From: an uncultured Coriobacteriaceae bacterium
Lineage (GTDB): Bacteria; Actinomycetota; Coriobacteriia; Coriobacteriales; UMGS124
DNA length: 64,000 nt
Reading direction: 5' to 3'
NCBI GenBank assembly: GCA_900539345.1
Contig: UQBS01000002.1
Location: 53,377-117,376 of the forward strand
The position numbers and the translations under genes were made by a program. The notes below the pieces were generated by a model. That model did not search any database. It worked only from the letters and a program-made list of their open reading frames with translations, and was not told the origin of the DNA. Positions 1-9,847 of this stretch are shown here, one piece after another. How positions within the stretch are numbered: the stretch's first letter is position 1; each line of letters starts with the position of its first letter.

Positions 1-637
1 TGCGGTTGAACCACACGCGTCCGCCGAAGTCGGGGTCCTGACCCTCCGAGAGAGGTTCGTCGAAGGCGTAGTCGCTCGTCATCCAGTCATAGAAGCCGTC
101 GACGCACTCAGTGGTGACCTCAACGCCCTTGGGCGTGCCGGTGCTGCCCGAGGTGAAGAGGATGTAGTAGGTGTCCTCGGCGCCCAGGCCTTCCAGGGCG
201 TGGGCCTGCTCGGCGCTGAAAGGCTGGGCGCATGCGGCCGCGAGCTCCTCGGGGCCGATGCAAGGAGCACCCATCTCGGGGGCGTTTGCCTGGGTGAACG
301 TGCCAATGGTGTCAAGCACGGCAGTGGGTGCGACCTGGGAGGCGATGTTTGCCACGCGCTCAGCGGGGTAGACCGTGTCGACAGGCGCATAGGCATGGCC
401 CGATTTCACGCAAGCCAGGAAGCTCACGAGCATAAGGGGCGACTTGTGGCCGTACACCACAAGCGGGGCCTTTGCGGGAATGTCGGGGTGGCCGGCGATC
501 CAGCAGGCAAGGGCATCTGAGGCGCGGCGCAGCTGCGAGAACGTGATGCGCTCGCCGTCGCTGTTGACGAAGGCGACGCGGTTCGGCACGAGGTCGGCCT
601 GGGCGTCTACGGCTTTGACAAAGGCGCTAGCGATCAC
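1..637 (-). CDS. dltA: D-alanine--carrier protein ligase-like adenylating enzyme (5' part)
   Basis: About 212 codons are present; the gene runs off the left edge of the window. The reverse-strand frame reads as an AMP-forming adenylation enzyme, with the P-loop motif YILFTSGSTGTPKGV followed by EVTT near residues 150-170. It best resembles DltA, which activates D-alanine with ATP and loads it on the carrier protein DltC for D-alanylation of teichoic acids in the cytoplasm. I chose the GTG at 637 because GGGAGAC lies just upstream; an in-frame TTG six bases earlier would leave no spacing. The rest of a dlt operon would lie outside the window, so another stand-alone adenylation enzyme is possible. 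The family is clear, the exact substrate is inferred. Confidence 0.75.
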   Translation of the reverse strand, partial: MIASAFVKAVDAQADLVPNRVAFVNSDGERITFSQLRRASDALACWIAGHPDIPAKAPLVVYGHKSPLMLVSFLACVKSGHAYAPVDTVYPAERVANIASQVAPTAVLDTIGTFTQANAPEMGAPCIGPEELAAACAQPFSAEQAHALEGLGAEDTYYILFTSGSTGTPKGVEVTTECVDGFYDWMTSDYAFDEPLSEGQDPDFGGRVWFNR

Positions 638-686
638 AGTCAAGTCTCCCTACTCAGCATTCAGTACCAAATCAAAAGCGGCCCGA

Positions 687-904
687 GCGCAACGTGGCAC
701 ATCAGGTTCCGCCTCCCACCAAAAAGCGGGTTCTGATGCGCAAGGCGCGCAGGGCCGACGTGTACTGGGGTACTCTAGGTCCTGCGGAACGCGGCGCATC
801 AGGTTCCGCCCATACACACGCAGGTTCTGGCCTGCAAGGCGTCGGGAGGCGATGCGTACTAGATGTACGTGAGCCTCCCGAGAACGCAGCAGGCCAGGTT
901 CTGC
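687..904 (-). repeat. Two inverted copies of a mosaic palindromic repeat
   Basis: Read on the reverse strand, this spacer holds one full unit (core GTACATCTAGTACGCATCG between GGGAGGC and GCCTCCC arms), a second diverged unit and a partial third. Each unit opens with GCGGAACCTG or GCAGAACCTG. The same units occur in direct orientation at 53850-54261, and a fragment lies at 43779-43800. The spacer lies between dltA and the small lipoprotein gene and holds no credible ORF. Confidence 0.8.
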
Positions 905-912
905 ATCACACC

Positions 913-1140
913 CTAGTTGTTGTTGATAACGGGAAGGTCGTCGCCGTAGCAGTTATCCTGCTCGCCCTCGCCTGCGTTGTTGTCCGAGGAAGCGGGCTGC
1001 GAGGCAGCGGGCGTGGCGCTCTGCACCGTGGTGCCCTGCTGCTCCTGCTCGCCGCAACCGGTGAGTGCGAGGGCACCGGCGGCCAGAAGGGCGGCACCGG
1101 CAAGCACGACGATGTTCTTGAGAGAGTTGGTGCGGGTCAT
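913..1140 (-). CDS. Small secreted lipoprotein, 75 aa
   Basis: The protein starts MTRTNSLKNIV, has a hydrophobic stretch at about residues 10-26 and a lipobox LTGC around residues 27-30, so it should be lipidated on that Cys and anchored outside the membrane. The mature part is short, rich in Q, S, T, A, D and N, and ends in NNN; no domain is recognised. The ATG at 1140 has GGAGG five bases upstream, so I prefer it over longer reading of the frame to 1326. It is single-gene between a repeat spacer and a divergent gene. Function unknown. Confidence 0.75.
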   Translation of the reverse strand: MTRTNSLKNIVVLAGAALLAAGALALTGCGEQEQQGTTVQSATPAASQPASSDNNAGEGEQDNCYGDDLPVINNN

Positions 1141-1468
1141 GTATACCTCCAGGGGGAGTGTCGGTAAGAATAGCCAAACATGCAACGCTACATGGTAGCC
1201 CATGCGACGGCCCGCCGACTGCACGCGTCGGCCCGCAACAAACTTAACAGCTATATTAAATAGGGGGAGGCGCGGGATTTGAATGCGAGTGCCGCCAACA
1301 GGTCTTCCCTGAATAATTAATCCCACTTATTCAAACCAATATTTCCATTCAAGTTTGAGTTTATGCCGTCGAACCGAAACGATAAGGAAATCTCCACATC
1401 CCCGTGTTGAAACACAAATCGCGGGTTTACCATCTGCGCGTTCGATATCGCCTTGAGGAAAAGGAACC
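1141..1468. other. Divergent intergenic region
   Basis: This 328-base gap separates the minus-strand lipoprotein gene from the plus-strand gene at 1469 and must hold both promoters. It is AT-rich compared with its surroundings. Visible structure is a 7-bp inverted repeat TGAATAA/TTATTCA (1310-1316 and 1327-1333) and two ATTCAA repeats just after it. I could not assign promoter boxes with confidence and see no gene. Confidence 0.5.
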
Positions 1469-2080
1469 ATGGACGACCAGACGATGGGGCACGACCCAGC
1501 CGCGCAGGCGCAGACGCTCATTATGCGCCAGGATGTATCCGAGCGCGCCAGGACTATGCTCAAGCGTCTTTTGGCTGCCCATGAAGTGTGGTTCGACGTG
1601 GAGCGCGATCGCACGGTCGCCGGTCGCGTCTTCCCCGGGGTTGCGGAGTACCACGAGCAGGGTGAGCGCTATGTGCTCACCAAGAGGGCCAAGCTCTGGG
1701 AGGTTGCCAGCAACGAATACGTTTTCTTCGACACCGTCGGGTTTCTCGAAGAAGGCGCATTCGAGGAGATGGTCTCCTTCATGAAGCAAAAGGCGCTCCC
1801 CGAGATGGTGCATCCGCATCCCGACCACATGTTCTCCAACCTCTCCCTGGTGCTCATCGCAGACTCGGTTGCCCCCGAGGTCGCGAAGGCCGTGCGTCGC
1901 ACGCGCTTCCGCAAGAACTACAAGTGGGGCATCTGGGGCTGGAGTGACCTGCGGGTCGCCGTGGTGGACCTGGGGGAAGGCGAGTTCGGACGCGTGATGA
2001 CAAACGCCGCAGGCAAGATCATCAAGAAGAACCTTGAGGCAAACCTGGCGCCTGCGGCACGGGAAAAGAAGGAGGACTGA
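1469..2080 (+). CDS. Conserved-looking hypothetical protein upstream of cstA, 203 aa
   Basis: I do not recognise the family. The protein is soluble, has no signal peptide or membrane segment, and is rich in charged residues. The C-terminal half contains an aromatic stretch (YKWGIWGWSDLRV, about residues 151-163) and a lysine-rich end. Start ATG at 1469 is preceded by GAGGAAAAGG. It ends five bases before cstA, whose Shine-Dalgarno lies inside its last codons, so the two are almost certainly cotranscribed and translationally coupled. That context suggests a role linked to peptide uptake or to CstA control, but this is inference only. Confidence 0.7.
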   Translation: MDDQTMGHDPAAQAQTLIMRQDVSERARTMLKRLLAAHEVWFDVERDRTVAGRVFPGVAEYHEQGERYVLTKRAKLWEVASNEYVFFDTVGFLEEGAFEEMVSFMKQKALPEMVHPHPDHMFSNLSLVLIADSVAPEVAKAVRRTRFRKNYKWGIWGWSDLRVAVVDLGEGEFGRVMTNAAGKIIKKNLEANLAPAAREKKED

Positions 2081-2085
2081 AGAGA

Positions 2086-3855
2086 ATGAACGCGACACTC
2101 GTTCTTCTCGCCGCGATCGTCGTCCTCGTCGTGGGCTATGTCGCCTACGGCGGATGGCTCGCGAAGCAGTGGGGTCTCGACGACAGCAACGTCACCCCTG
2201 CGCATGCTCTTGAGGACGGCACCGACTACGTGCCCGCCAAGCCCTACGTGGTGCTCGGCCACCACTTCTCGTCCATTGCCGGCGCCGGTCCCGTCAACGG
2301 CCCCATCCAGGCTGCCATCTTCGGCTGGGTGCCGGTGCTCCTGTGGATTCTCATCGGCGGCATCTTCTTCGGCGCCATGCACGACTTCGGCGCCCTGTTT
2401 GCCTCGCTTCGCCACAAGGGCCAGACGATGGCCCAGGTCGTGGCGGCCAACATCGATGACGGGGCCAAGAAGCTCTTCATCGTCTTCGCGTACCTCACGC
2501 TGATTCTCGTTGTGGCTGCCTTCGCCTCCATCGTGGCCTCCACCTTTGCCGTGACGGCCGACGCCAACGGCGTGATCGACATGTCCGAGGGCTCCACGAA
2601 CCTGGCCAACGCCCGCACCGCCATGATCTCGGTGCTCTTCATCATCTTCGCCATCGCTTGGGGCGCCCTCACCCGCGGCCGCAACCTGCCTGGTCCCGTG
2701 AACATCGTGGGCGCCATCGCCCTCATCGTGGTCATCGTCGTCCTCGGCTATAACATGCCGTTCATCCAGCTCGACGCCACTACTTGGATGTGGCTCGTGG
2801 GTGCCTACATCCTCATCGCCTCGGTTGCCCCGGTTTGGATCCTGCTCCAGCCTCGCGACTATCTGTCGAGCTACCTGCTCTACGGTATGATTGCCCTGGC
2901 CCTCGTGGGCGTCATCGGCGCCGGCATCACGGGCAACCTGGGCGACTCCGCCTCCATCCCGGCTTTCACTGCCTTCAACGTCGACGCTTCGGTGAAGGGC
3001 GCCAGCAAGGTTGCCACCTCCGGCTTCCTGTTCCCGGCCCTGTTTATCACCATCGCCTGCGGCGCCATTTCCGGCTTCCACTCGCTGGTCGCCTCCGGCA
3101 CTACCTCCAAGCAGCTCGACCGTGAGACCCAGGCAAAGCCGATCGCCTACGGCGGCATGCTCCTCGAGTGCCTCGTGGCCGTCATCTCCCTGTGCGCCGT
3201 CGCCTTCGTGTTCAACGGCTACATGGACGGCACCTACGCTTCCCCCACGGCGGTCTTCGCCGGCGGCCTGTCCAAGATGCTCGCCTGCGTCTTCGGCGCG
3301 GGTGCCGAGTCCATCGCGTACTCGCTGCTCATTCTGGCCGTGTCGGTGTTCTGCCTCACCTCGCTCGACACCGCCACCCGCCTTGCCCGTTACATGTTCC
3401 AGGAGTTCTTCATCCCCGTGGGCAAGACCGTCGACGACGTCACCGGCTTCAAGAAGGTCCTCGTGAACCCCTGGGTCGGCACCATCATCACCGTCCTTGC
3501 CGGCGTGCTTCTGGGCCTGCACGGCTACACGCTCATCTGGCCGCTCTTCGGCGCCGCCAACCAGCTGCTCGCCGCGCTCGGCCTGCTCGCCGTGGCTGCC
3601 TTCCTGGGCAACATTGGCAAGAACAACAAGATGTTCTACATCCCCATGCTGTTCATGCTCATCGTCACGCTGTCCTCGCTGTGCCTGACCATCCAGGCCA
3701 AGGCCGCCATCATCTTCGGCGGCGGCCTCACCGAGGCCAACACGGCTGCGACGCTCATGCAGTTCATCCTCGGCATCATCCTGGTCGTCCTCGCCATCAT
3801 TCTGGCAGTCAAGGGCTGCAAGACCATCTTTGGCAAGAAGAAGGCCGTCGCTTAA
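2086..3855 (+). CDS. cstA: Carbon starvation protein CstA, peptide transporter
   Basis: A 589-residue polytopic membrane protein with many hydrophobic segments. The signature GPVNGPIQAAIFGW lies at about residues 66-79, followed by GGIFFGAMHDFGALFASLRHKG, both typical of CstA. The family takes up peptides (and in some species pyruvate) across the inner membrane under carbon limitation. At 589 residues it is shorter than the roughly 700-residue E. coli protein, as in many Gram-positive homologues. GGAGG lies eleven bases before ATG 2086. It is the second gene of a two-gene unit with the unknown protein at 1469 and ends at a strong terminator at 3886-3920. In an amino-acid fermenter, with gdhA next door, it fits peptide catabolism. 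Confidence 0.93.
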   Translation: MNATLVLLAAIVVLVVGYVAYGGWLAKQWGLDDSNVTPAHALEDGTDYVPAKPYVVLGHHFSSIAGAGPVNGPIQAAIFGWVPVLLWILIGGIFFGAMHDFGALFASLRHKGQTMAQVVAANIDDGAKKLFIVFAYLTLILVVAAFASIVASTFAVTADANGVIDMSEGSTNLANARTAMISVLFIIFAIAWGALTRGRNLPGPVNIVGAIALIVVIVVLGYNMPFIQLDATTWMWLVGAYILIASVAPVWILLQPRDYLSSYLLYGMIALALVGVIGAGITGNLGDSASIPAFTAFNVDASVKGASKVATSGFLFPALFITIACGAISGFHSLVASGTTSKQLDRETQAKPIAYGGMLLECLVAVISLCAVAFVFNGYMDGTYASPTAVFAGGLSKMLACVFGAGAESIAYSLLILAVSVFCLTSLDTATRLARYMFQEFFIPVGKTVDDVTGFKKVLVNPWVGTIITVLAGVLLGLHGYTLIWPLFGAANQLLAALGLLAVAAFLGNIGKNNKMFYIPMLFMLIVTLSSLCLTIQAKAAIIFGGGLTEANTAATLMQFILGIILVVLAIILAVKGCKTIFGKKKAVA

Positions 3856-3885
3856 GGCGCACCCATATTGCCAAGTGCTTCCCAG

Positions 3886-3920
3886 GCCGTCGTCCGCATT
3901 GTGCGGGCGGCGGCTTTTTT
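3886..3920 (+). terminator. Intrinsic terminator of the cstA unit
   Basis: A 12-bp GC-rich stem with G-U pairs (GCCGTCGTCCGC/GCGGGCGGCGGC) closes a small loop and is followed by six T. Confidence 0.85.
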
Positions 3921-5724
<1,804 letters not shown>

Positions 5725-5751
5725 TCTTCTTGTATCGTTTTGTGTGACAAG

Positions 5752-5790
5752 GCGGTCCTGCAACCAATTTGGCTGCGGGACCGCTTTTTT
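5752..5790 (+). terminator. Intrinsic terminator of gdhA
   Basis: Stem GCGGTCCTGCA/TGCGGGACCGC followed by six T, 28 bases after the gdhA stop. Confidence 0.9.
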
Positions 5791-5857
5791 GTTGTGCGTG
5801 ATGCGAAGCGGCTGTATGTGGGGTAGCCTAAGCGCCTGAACGGATCGAAGGGAAAGG

Positions 5858-6450
5858 ATGGCCATGTCAACCTCAGGCATAGAGCGTCATGCCGAGGACT
5901 TCTTCGCGTATGCGCATGAAGTCATCGACGCAGGCAGGCGCGTCTTGAGGCTGGTTTTGTGCAGCATGGAAGCACCTCGACGCTGCTGCACTCGCTTGCC
6001 GTTGCTGCCCGCGCCGACACCATGGCGCGTGTCTTTGGGTGCACTGAGCATCTGCTTGAGATTCGTCGCGCGGCGCTCTTGCATGACTACTACCTTTATG
6101 ACTGGCATGTGCGTGGCGACAGCAGCGCCGGGCATGCCACCCATCATGCGGCCCGTGCGCTGGCGAACGCGCTTGAGGACTATCCCGACCTCACCGAGCG
6201 CGAATGCGACGCAATCCGTTGCCACATGTTCCCGATCAACCCCACACCCCCGCGATATAGCGTGGGATGGTTTGTGACCTGCGCCGACAAGGTGTGCGCC
6301 TCGCACGAGACGTTCATGCGTTCGGAGCTGGCGTATCCCATGCTGCGTCGGCTTGCCGCTCTCTACATGCCCGATGTCGACTTGGGCGTGACACCTGCTG
6401 GTCTCGTCGTTGTGCCTGCGCAGCACCTCGTTCGCGAGGGGGTGCGGTAG
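5858..6450 (+). pseudogene. HD-domain phosphohydrolase, interrupted by a one-base frameshift
   Basis: Two overlapping frames together make one HD-superfamily protein of about 195 residues. The first frame gives the N-terminus (ERHAEDFFAYAHEVIDAGRRV) from ATG 5858 (or ATG 5864, better spaced from AAGG). After GTC at 5942-5944 the sense continues in another frame as EAGFVQHGSTSTLLHSLAVA, then HDYYLYDWH, the metal-binding HD motif. One missing base near 5944-5945 explains the break. The downstream frame runs to TAG at 6448 with no further damage, so the lesion is recent or a sequencing error. It is probably cotranscribed with the next gene, which starts two bases after it. Intact relatives are soluble metal-dependent hydrolases of unknown substrate. 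Confidence 0.7.
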
Positions 6451-6451
6451 C

Positions 6452-7429
6452 TTGGATCAGCTTGCGGGCTTTGATTTCGCTTTGGTGTATTGGGTCGCCC
6501 GGATGGTGGCGTCCTTCTTCGCCTATTCGTTTGCAGGTTGGCTCTTCGAGGTCATCATCTCGCTTTTCCAGCACCATCGTTTTGTCGACCGAGGGTTCTC
6601 GTTTGGCCCGGTGTGTCCCATCTACGGCGTCGGCGCGCTTCTGGCGGTGCTGTTTCTCTCGCACCTGACCGACCCCCTCGTTCAGTTTGTGGTGGGGTTC
6701 TTTGCCGCGGGTGTCCTTGAGTTTTCGACCTCTTGGGTGATGGAGCGCATGTTCCATGCGCGTTGGTGGGACTACTCCAACATCCCGCTTAACATCAACG
6801 GCCGCATCTGCGTGCCTGGGCTGCTTCTGTTCAGCACACTCATGCTGTGCGTGAACTTCTTTGCCCAGCCCGCCCTGGAGGGCCTGTTCGACCTTGTGCC
6901 CGCGCAGGCGCTCGTGATGGCGACGACCGCCGCGTCTGTCGTGTTTGCTGTTGACCTCACGGCCAGCTTTATCCATATGCGGGGCATGCTCGAGAAGGTA
7001 CGTGGCATTCAGGGCGTTGTTTCTGATCTTTCGGAGCGGGCGCATGATGCCCTCGACACGCTTGTTGATTTCAAAGACGGTCTGATGGAAAACATCAAGT
7101 CAATCGCGGACCCTGTCGTGCGTGAGGAGCTGCAGCTCAAGCTGAGGGGCGCCTGGCGCGACACGTGGTCGGGCTACGAGCGCAAGTCCATGCGCGACCC
7201 GCGCTTCAGGTTCACCCAGTACGGTGAGACGTTTGAGATGCTGCGCCGTGTGCGCCCCTGGATAAAGAAGAAGGCGGCAGACATGTCCGACTCGCTGACG
7301 GCCGTGACCTCGAAGGTTGACGGCCGAGGGGACACGGCGCCCGCGGAAGATGAAGAGCCGTCCGCGGCACGGAACCAAGGACAGGCATGCCCTGCGGAAC
7401 CAAGCAAGCATGCAGGTGATGTACACTAA
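6452..7429 (+). CDS. Putative ABC-transporter-permease-like membrane protein (CmpB family)
   Basis: A 325-residue protein whose first 170 or so residues form four or five hydrophobic segments (for example VASFFAYSFAGWLFEVI) and whose C-terminal part is a charged, helical cytoplasmic tail. FDRGFSFGPVCPIYGVG-like text, here VDRGFSFGPVCPIYGVGAL, is the hallmark of the PF06541 'putative ABC transporter permease' family; its true function is unknown and no ATPase gene is nearby. I chose TTG 6452 because GAGGGGG lies nine bases upstream and it starts two bases after the preceding stop. The last 40 residues are low-complexity. Confidence 0.7.
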   Translation: MDQLAGFDFALVYWVARMVASFFAYSFAGWLFEVIISLFQHHRFVDRGFSFGPVCPIYGVGALLAVLFLSHLTDPLVQFVVGFFAAGVLEFSTSWVMERMFHARWWDYSNIPLNINGRICVPGLLLFSTLMLCVNFFAQPALEGLFDLVPAQALVMATTAASVVFAVDLTASFIHMRGMLEKVRGIQGVVSDLSERAHDALDTLVDFKDGLMENIKSIADPVVREELQLKLRGAWRDTWSGYERKSMRDPRFRFTQYGETFEMLRRVRPWIKKKAADMSDSLTAVTSKVDGRGDTAPAEDEEPSAARNQGQACPAEPSKHAGDVH

Positions 7430-7520
7430 GAGCAGTTGTTAGGGCGAAGTGATGTGCCCGGAGAAGACAGCGCGCTTGAGGCTGCGACGGGGCACATCGC
7501 GTAGAGCGAAGGAGATGCTC

Positions 7521-8612
7521 ATGGGTAGGTCGGCAGGCGGCGGGGGAGGCGGCGGTTTTTCTGGTGGCGGCTTCTCCAGCGGAGGATTCTCCGGGGGCGG
7601 TTTGTCCTCGGGTGGCTTTTCGGGCGGACATCACAGCGGCGGCAGGAGCTCGTCTCCGAGCGGCGGTTCCTCCTTTGGTGGGGGCCCGCACCATAGCTTC
7701 GGACCTTCGTTTTTCCCCTCCTTTGTGGTCGTGAACAACAACTCGCACAACAGGGGCACCGGCTCCGGTGGCTCCGGCGGGTCGGGCGGCGGCTCGGACA
7801 ATTCGGGATGCGGTGGCATCGGCTGCGGCATCATCATCGCGCTTTTTGCCCTCATCCTGCTCGTTTCCGTGTTCTCCGCCTGCATGGACAGCTATGACAC
7901 GGGTGACAGCTACTCCTCGAGCGTGGCGGCTTCCACGGTGGAACGCGAGGCCCTGCCTGCCTCTGCCGTCAATGAGACCGCGTACTACACCGACGCCGAC
8001 GGCGACTGGATCCACAACGCCTCGCAGCTGGAGAGCGGTCTGCGCCACTTCTACAAGAAGACCGGCGTGCAGCCCTACGTCTACATCCTGCCCAACGGCA
8101 CCACGACGTCCACTTCGGACCTGCAGTCGCGCGCCGAGAAGCTCTACGGCGAGCTGTTCACCGACGACGCGCACTTCATCCTCGTCTTCTGCGACGACGG
8201 CGAGGGCGGCTACAACTGCGGCTATGCCGTGGGCTCGCAGGCAAAGACCATCATGGACAGCGAGGCCATCTCCATCCTGGCCGACTACCTCGACCGCTAC
8301 TACAGCGACTTCTCGCTTTCCGAGGAGGAGATCTTCTCCAAGGCCTTCTCGGATGCGGCCGACCGCATCATGACGGTCACCGGCTCCACCGCGCGCACCA
8401 CCACCAAGGTGCTCGGCGGCGTGGCTGTGGTGGCGCTCATCGCGGGCACCGTCATCATCGTGGTGAAGAAGCGCGACGAGCAGAAGAAGGCCGAGGCCAA
8501 GCGCACGCAGGACATCCTCAACACCCCGCTCGAGAAGTTCGGTTCCGACGAGGTGGAGGAGCTTGCCAAGAAGTATCAGACCGACGAGGAGAAATCGTCG
8601 AAGTCCTCATAG
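7521..8612 (+). CDS. TPM-domain membrane protein with glycine-rich N-terminus
   Basis: This 363-residue protein opens with about 95 residues of Gly/Ser repeats (GGGFSSGGFSGGG type), followed by a membrane segment at about 101-122, an extracytoplasmic domain (about 140-275) of the TPM/Psb32 type, and a second membrane segment (VLGGVAVVALIAGTVIIVV, about 290-310) before a basic tail. TPM domains occur in thylakoid and bacterial envelope proteins and have been linked to membrane-protein repair; activity here is inferred. ATG 7521 sits six bases after AAGGAG. pspA follows after 83 bases, so the pair likely serves envelope stress together. Confidence 0.75.
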   Translation: MGRSAGGGGGGGFSGGGFSSGGFSGGGLSSGGFSGGHHSGGRSSSPSGGSSFGGGPHHSFGPSFFPSFVVVNNNSHNRGTGSGGSGGSGGGSDNSGCGGIGCGIIIALFALILLVSVFSACMDSYDTGDSYSSSVAASTVEREALPASAVNETAYYTDADGDWIHNASQLESGLRHFYKKTGVQPYVYILPNGTTTSTSDLQSRAEKLYGELFTDDAHFILVFCDDGEGGYNCGYAVGSQAKTIMDSEAISILADYLDRYYSDFSLSEEEIFSKAFSDAADRIMTVTGSTARTTTKVLGGVAVVALIAGTVIIVVKKRDEQKKAEAKRTQDILNTPLEKFGSDEVEELAKKYQTDEEKSSKSS

Positions 8613-8695
8613 GTGGTCATTAAGCTGGGTAAACTAGAGGGTGCCCCCGCGCAAAGGCGCGGGCAACGTGCCTTCTTTCAAAGATGGGAGCAACA

Positions 8696-9379
8696 ATGGG
8701 CATTCTCGACCGTTTCACCGACATCATCAAGGCCAACATCAACGACCTTCTCGATAAGGCCGAGGATCCGGCAAAGATGATCGATCAGTACATGCGCGAG
8801 CTCACCGACAACCTTGCCGACGTCAAGAAGGAAACCGCCGCCGTCATGGCTGAAGAGGCTCGCGTCGCTCGCGAGGTCAAGGCCAACGAGGTCGAGGTCG
8901 CCAAGTACGACGACCTGGCCCGCCGCGCCCTGGCCGCCGGCAACGAGGGCGACGCCCGCGTGTTCCTCGCCAAGAAGCAGGAAGTCGCGAGCAAGGGCGA
9001 GTCTCTGAAGGTCACCTACGAAGCCGCTCAGGCAAACGCCCAGAAGATGCGTCAGATGCACGACAAGCTCGTCGACGACATCAGCACGCTCAACAGCCGT
9101 CGCGAGGCCATCAAGGCAAAGTCTGCCGTTGCCAAGACGCAGGCCAAGGTCAACCAGTTCTCCAGCGCTTCCGACAAGGCCGAGGGCGCCATGGCTGCCT
9201 TTGCCCGCATGGAGGCCAAGGCCGACCAGATGCTCGACCAAGCCAACGCCGAGGCCGAGCTCAACGCCGCCGGCACCACCGATCGCGCCGCCGACCTCGC
9301 CGCCCAGTACGCCGCCACCGGCAACTCTGCAGCAGTGGACGACGAGCTTGAGAGGTTGAAGAAGGACATGGGACTCTAG
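8696..9379 (+). CDS. pspA: PspA/IM30-family membrane-stress protein
   Basis: A 227-residue, almost wholly helical and highly charged protein starting MGILDRFTDIIKANINDLLDK, the amphipathic N-terminal helix of PspA/Vipp1 (IM30) proteins, followed by long coiled coils. The family polymerises on the inner face of the membrane and stabilises it under stress; relatives belong to the ESCRT-III superfamily. ATG 8696 has GGGAG five bases upstream; an upstream in-frame ATG at 8684 lacks a good ribosome site. The gene follows the TPM-domain gene; between them at about 8645-8662 lies a small GC hairpin (CCCGCGC/GCGCGGG). The terminator at 9439-9470 follows. Confidence 0.9.
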   Translation: MGILDRFTDIIKANINDLLDKAEDPAKMIDQYMRELTDNLADVKKETAAVMAEEARVAREVKANEVEVAKYDDLARRALAAGNEGDARVFLAKKQEVASKGESLKVTYEAAQANAQKMRQMHDKLVDDISTLNSRREAIKAKSAVAKTQAKVNQFSSASDKAEGAMAAFARMEAKADQMLDQANAEAELNAAGTTDRAADLAAQYAATGNSAAVDDELERLKKDMGL

Positions 9380-9400
9380 TCGTCCCAGTGGCTCCCGGAG

Positions 9401-9504
9401 GGTTCCAGACTCCCCTCCGGGCTCAGACAGTCCTCGCTAAGAAAAAGGGCCCGCAAGGGCCCTTTTTCTTGCTGCGGAACTCGCGCGGAGAGGAGTCTGG
9501 AACC
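9401..9504. repeat. Nested palindrome with terminator core
   Basis: Outer arms 9401-9418 and 9487-9504 (GGTTCCAGACTCC/GGAGTCTGGAACC with one or two mismatches) enclose an inner perfect 14-bp stem, AAGAAAAAGGGCCC (9439-9452) and its complement (9457-9470), around a GCAA loop. The inner stem carries A and T runs on both sides and should terminate transcription in both directions, serving pspA on the plus strand. Confidence 0.85.
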
Positions 9505-9668
9505 CCTTGCGCGACTGTGACGTTCTCGCTGGCGCGCTTTTTGGGGAGGTTTGTTTGGCCCCAGAGTGGATGAAGCGGTGGTTGTCTTCTGCTCTGGCCC
9601 AGTCGATTGCCTTCCTGCGCGATAGCCCGCTCTTAGATGGCTTTTCGAGGCAACCATAAACTCCCGTG

Positions 9669-9774
9669 GGGTCCCGGGATTCCCTCCGGCGCAGTTCCGC
9701 AGCAAGAGAAAGGGTCTGCAAGGGCCCTTTCTCGCAGCGAGGACTGTTTGAGCACGGAGGGAATCTTGGGACCC
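9669..9774. repeat. Second nested palindrome
   Basis: Outer arms 9669-9688 and 9755-9774 (GGGTCCCGGGATTCCCTCCG against CGGAGGGAATCTTGGGACCC) enclose an inner stem GAGAAAGGG/CCCTTTCTC near 9706-9733. It has the same design as the palindrome at 9401, with a different outer sequence, and probably ends trmO transcription on the minus strand. Confidence 0.75.
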
Positions 9775-9847
9775 GTGTGCGACGGGCTGGTGGATGGTGC
9801 CCGCCTGTTTGAGCACGGAGGGAATCCTGGGACCCGTGTGCGACGGG

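Larger units (their letters stand above)
9380..9847. other. Spacer built of nested palindromes and a 61-bp duplication
   Basis: No gene. The spacer contains two nested palindromes (9401-9504 and 9669-9774) and a tandem duplication of about 61 bases that starts TGTTTGAGCACGGAGGGAAT at 9746 and again at 9807. The second copy runs into the last codons of trmO, so the first copy carries a duplicate of that gene's 3' end. All small ORFs here are products of the palindromes. Confidence 0.75.
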
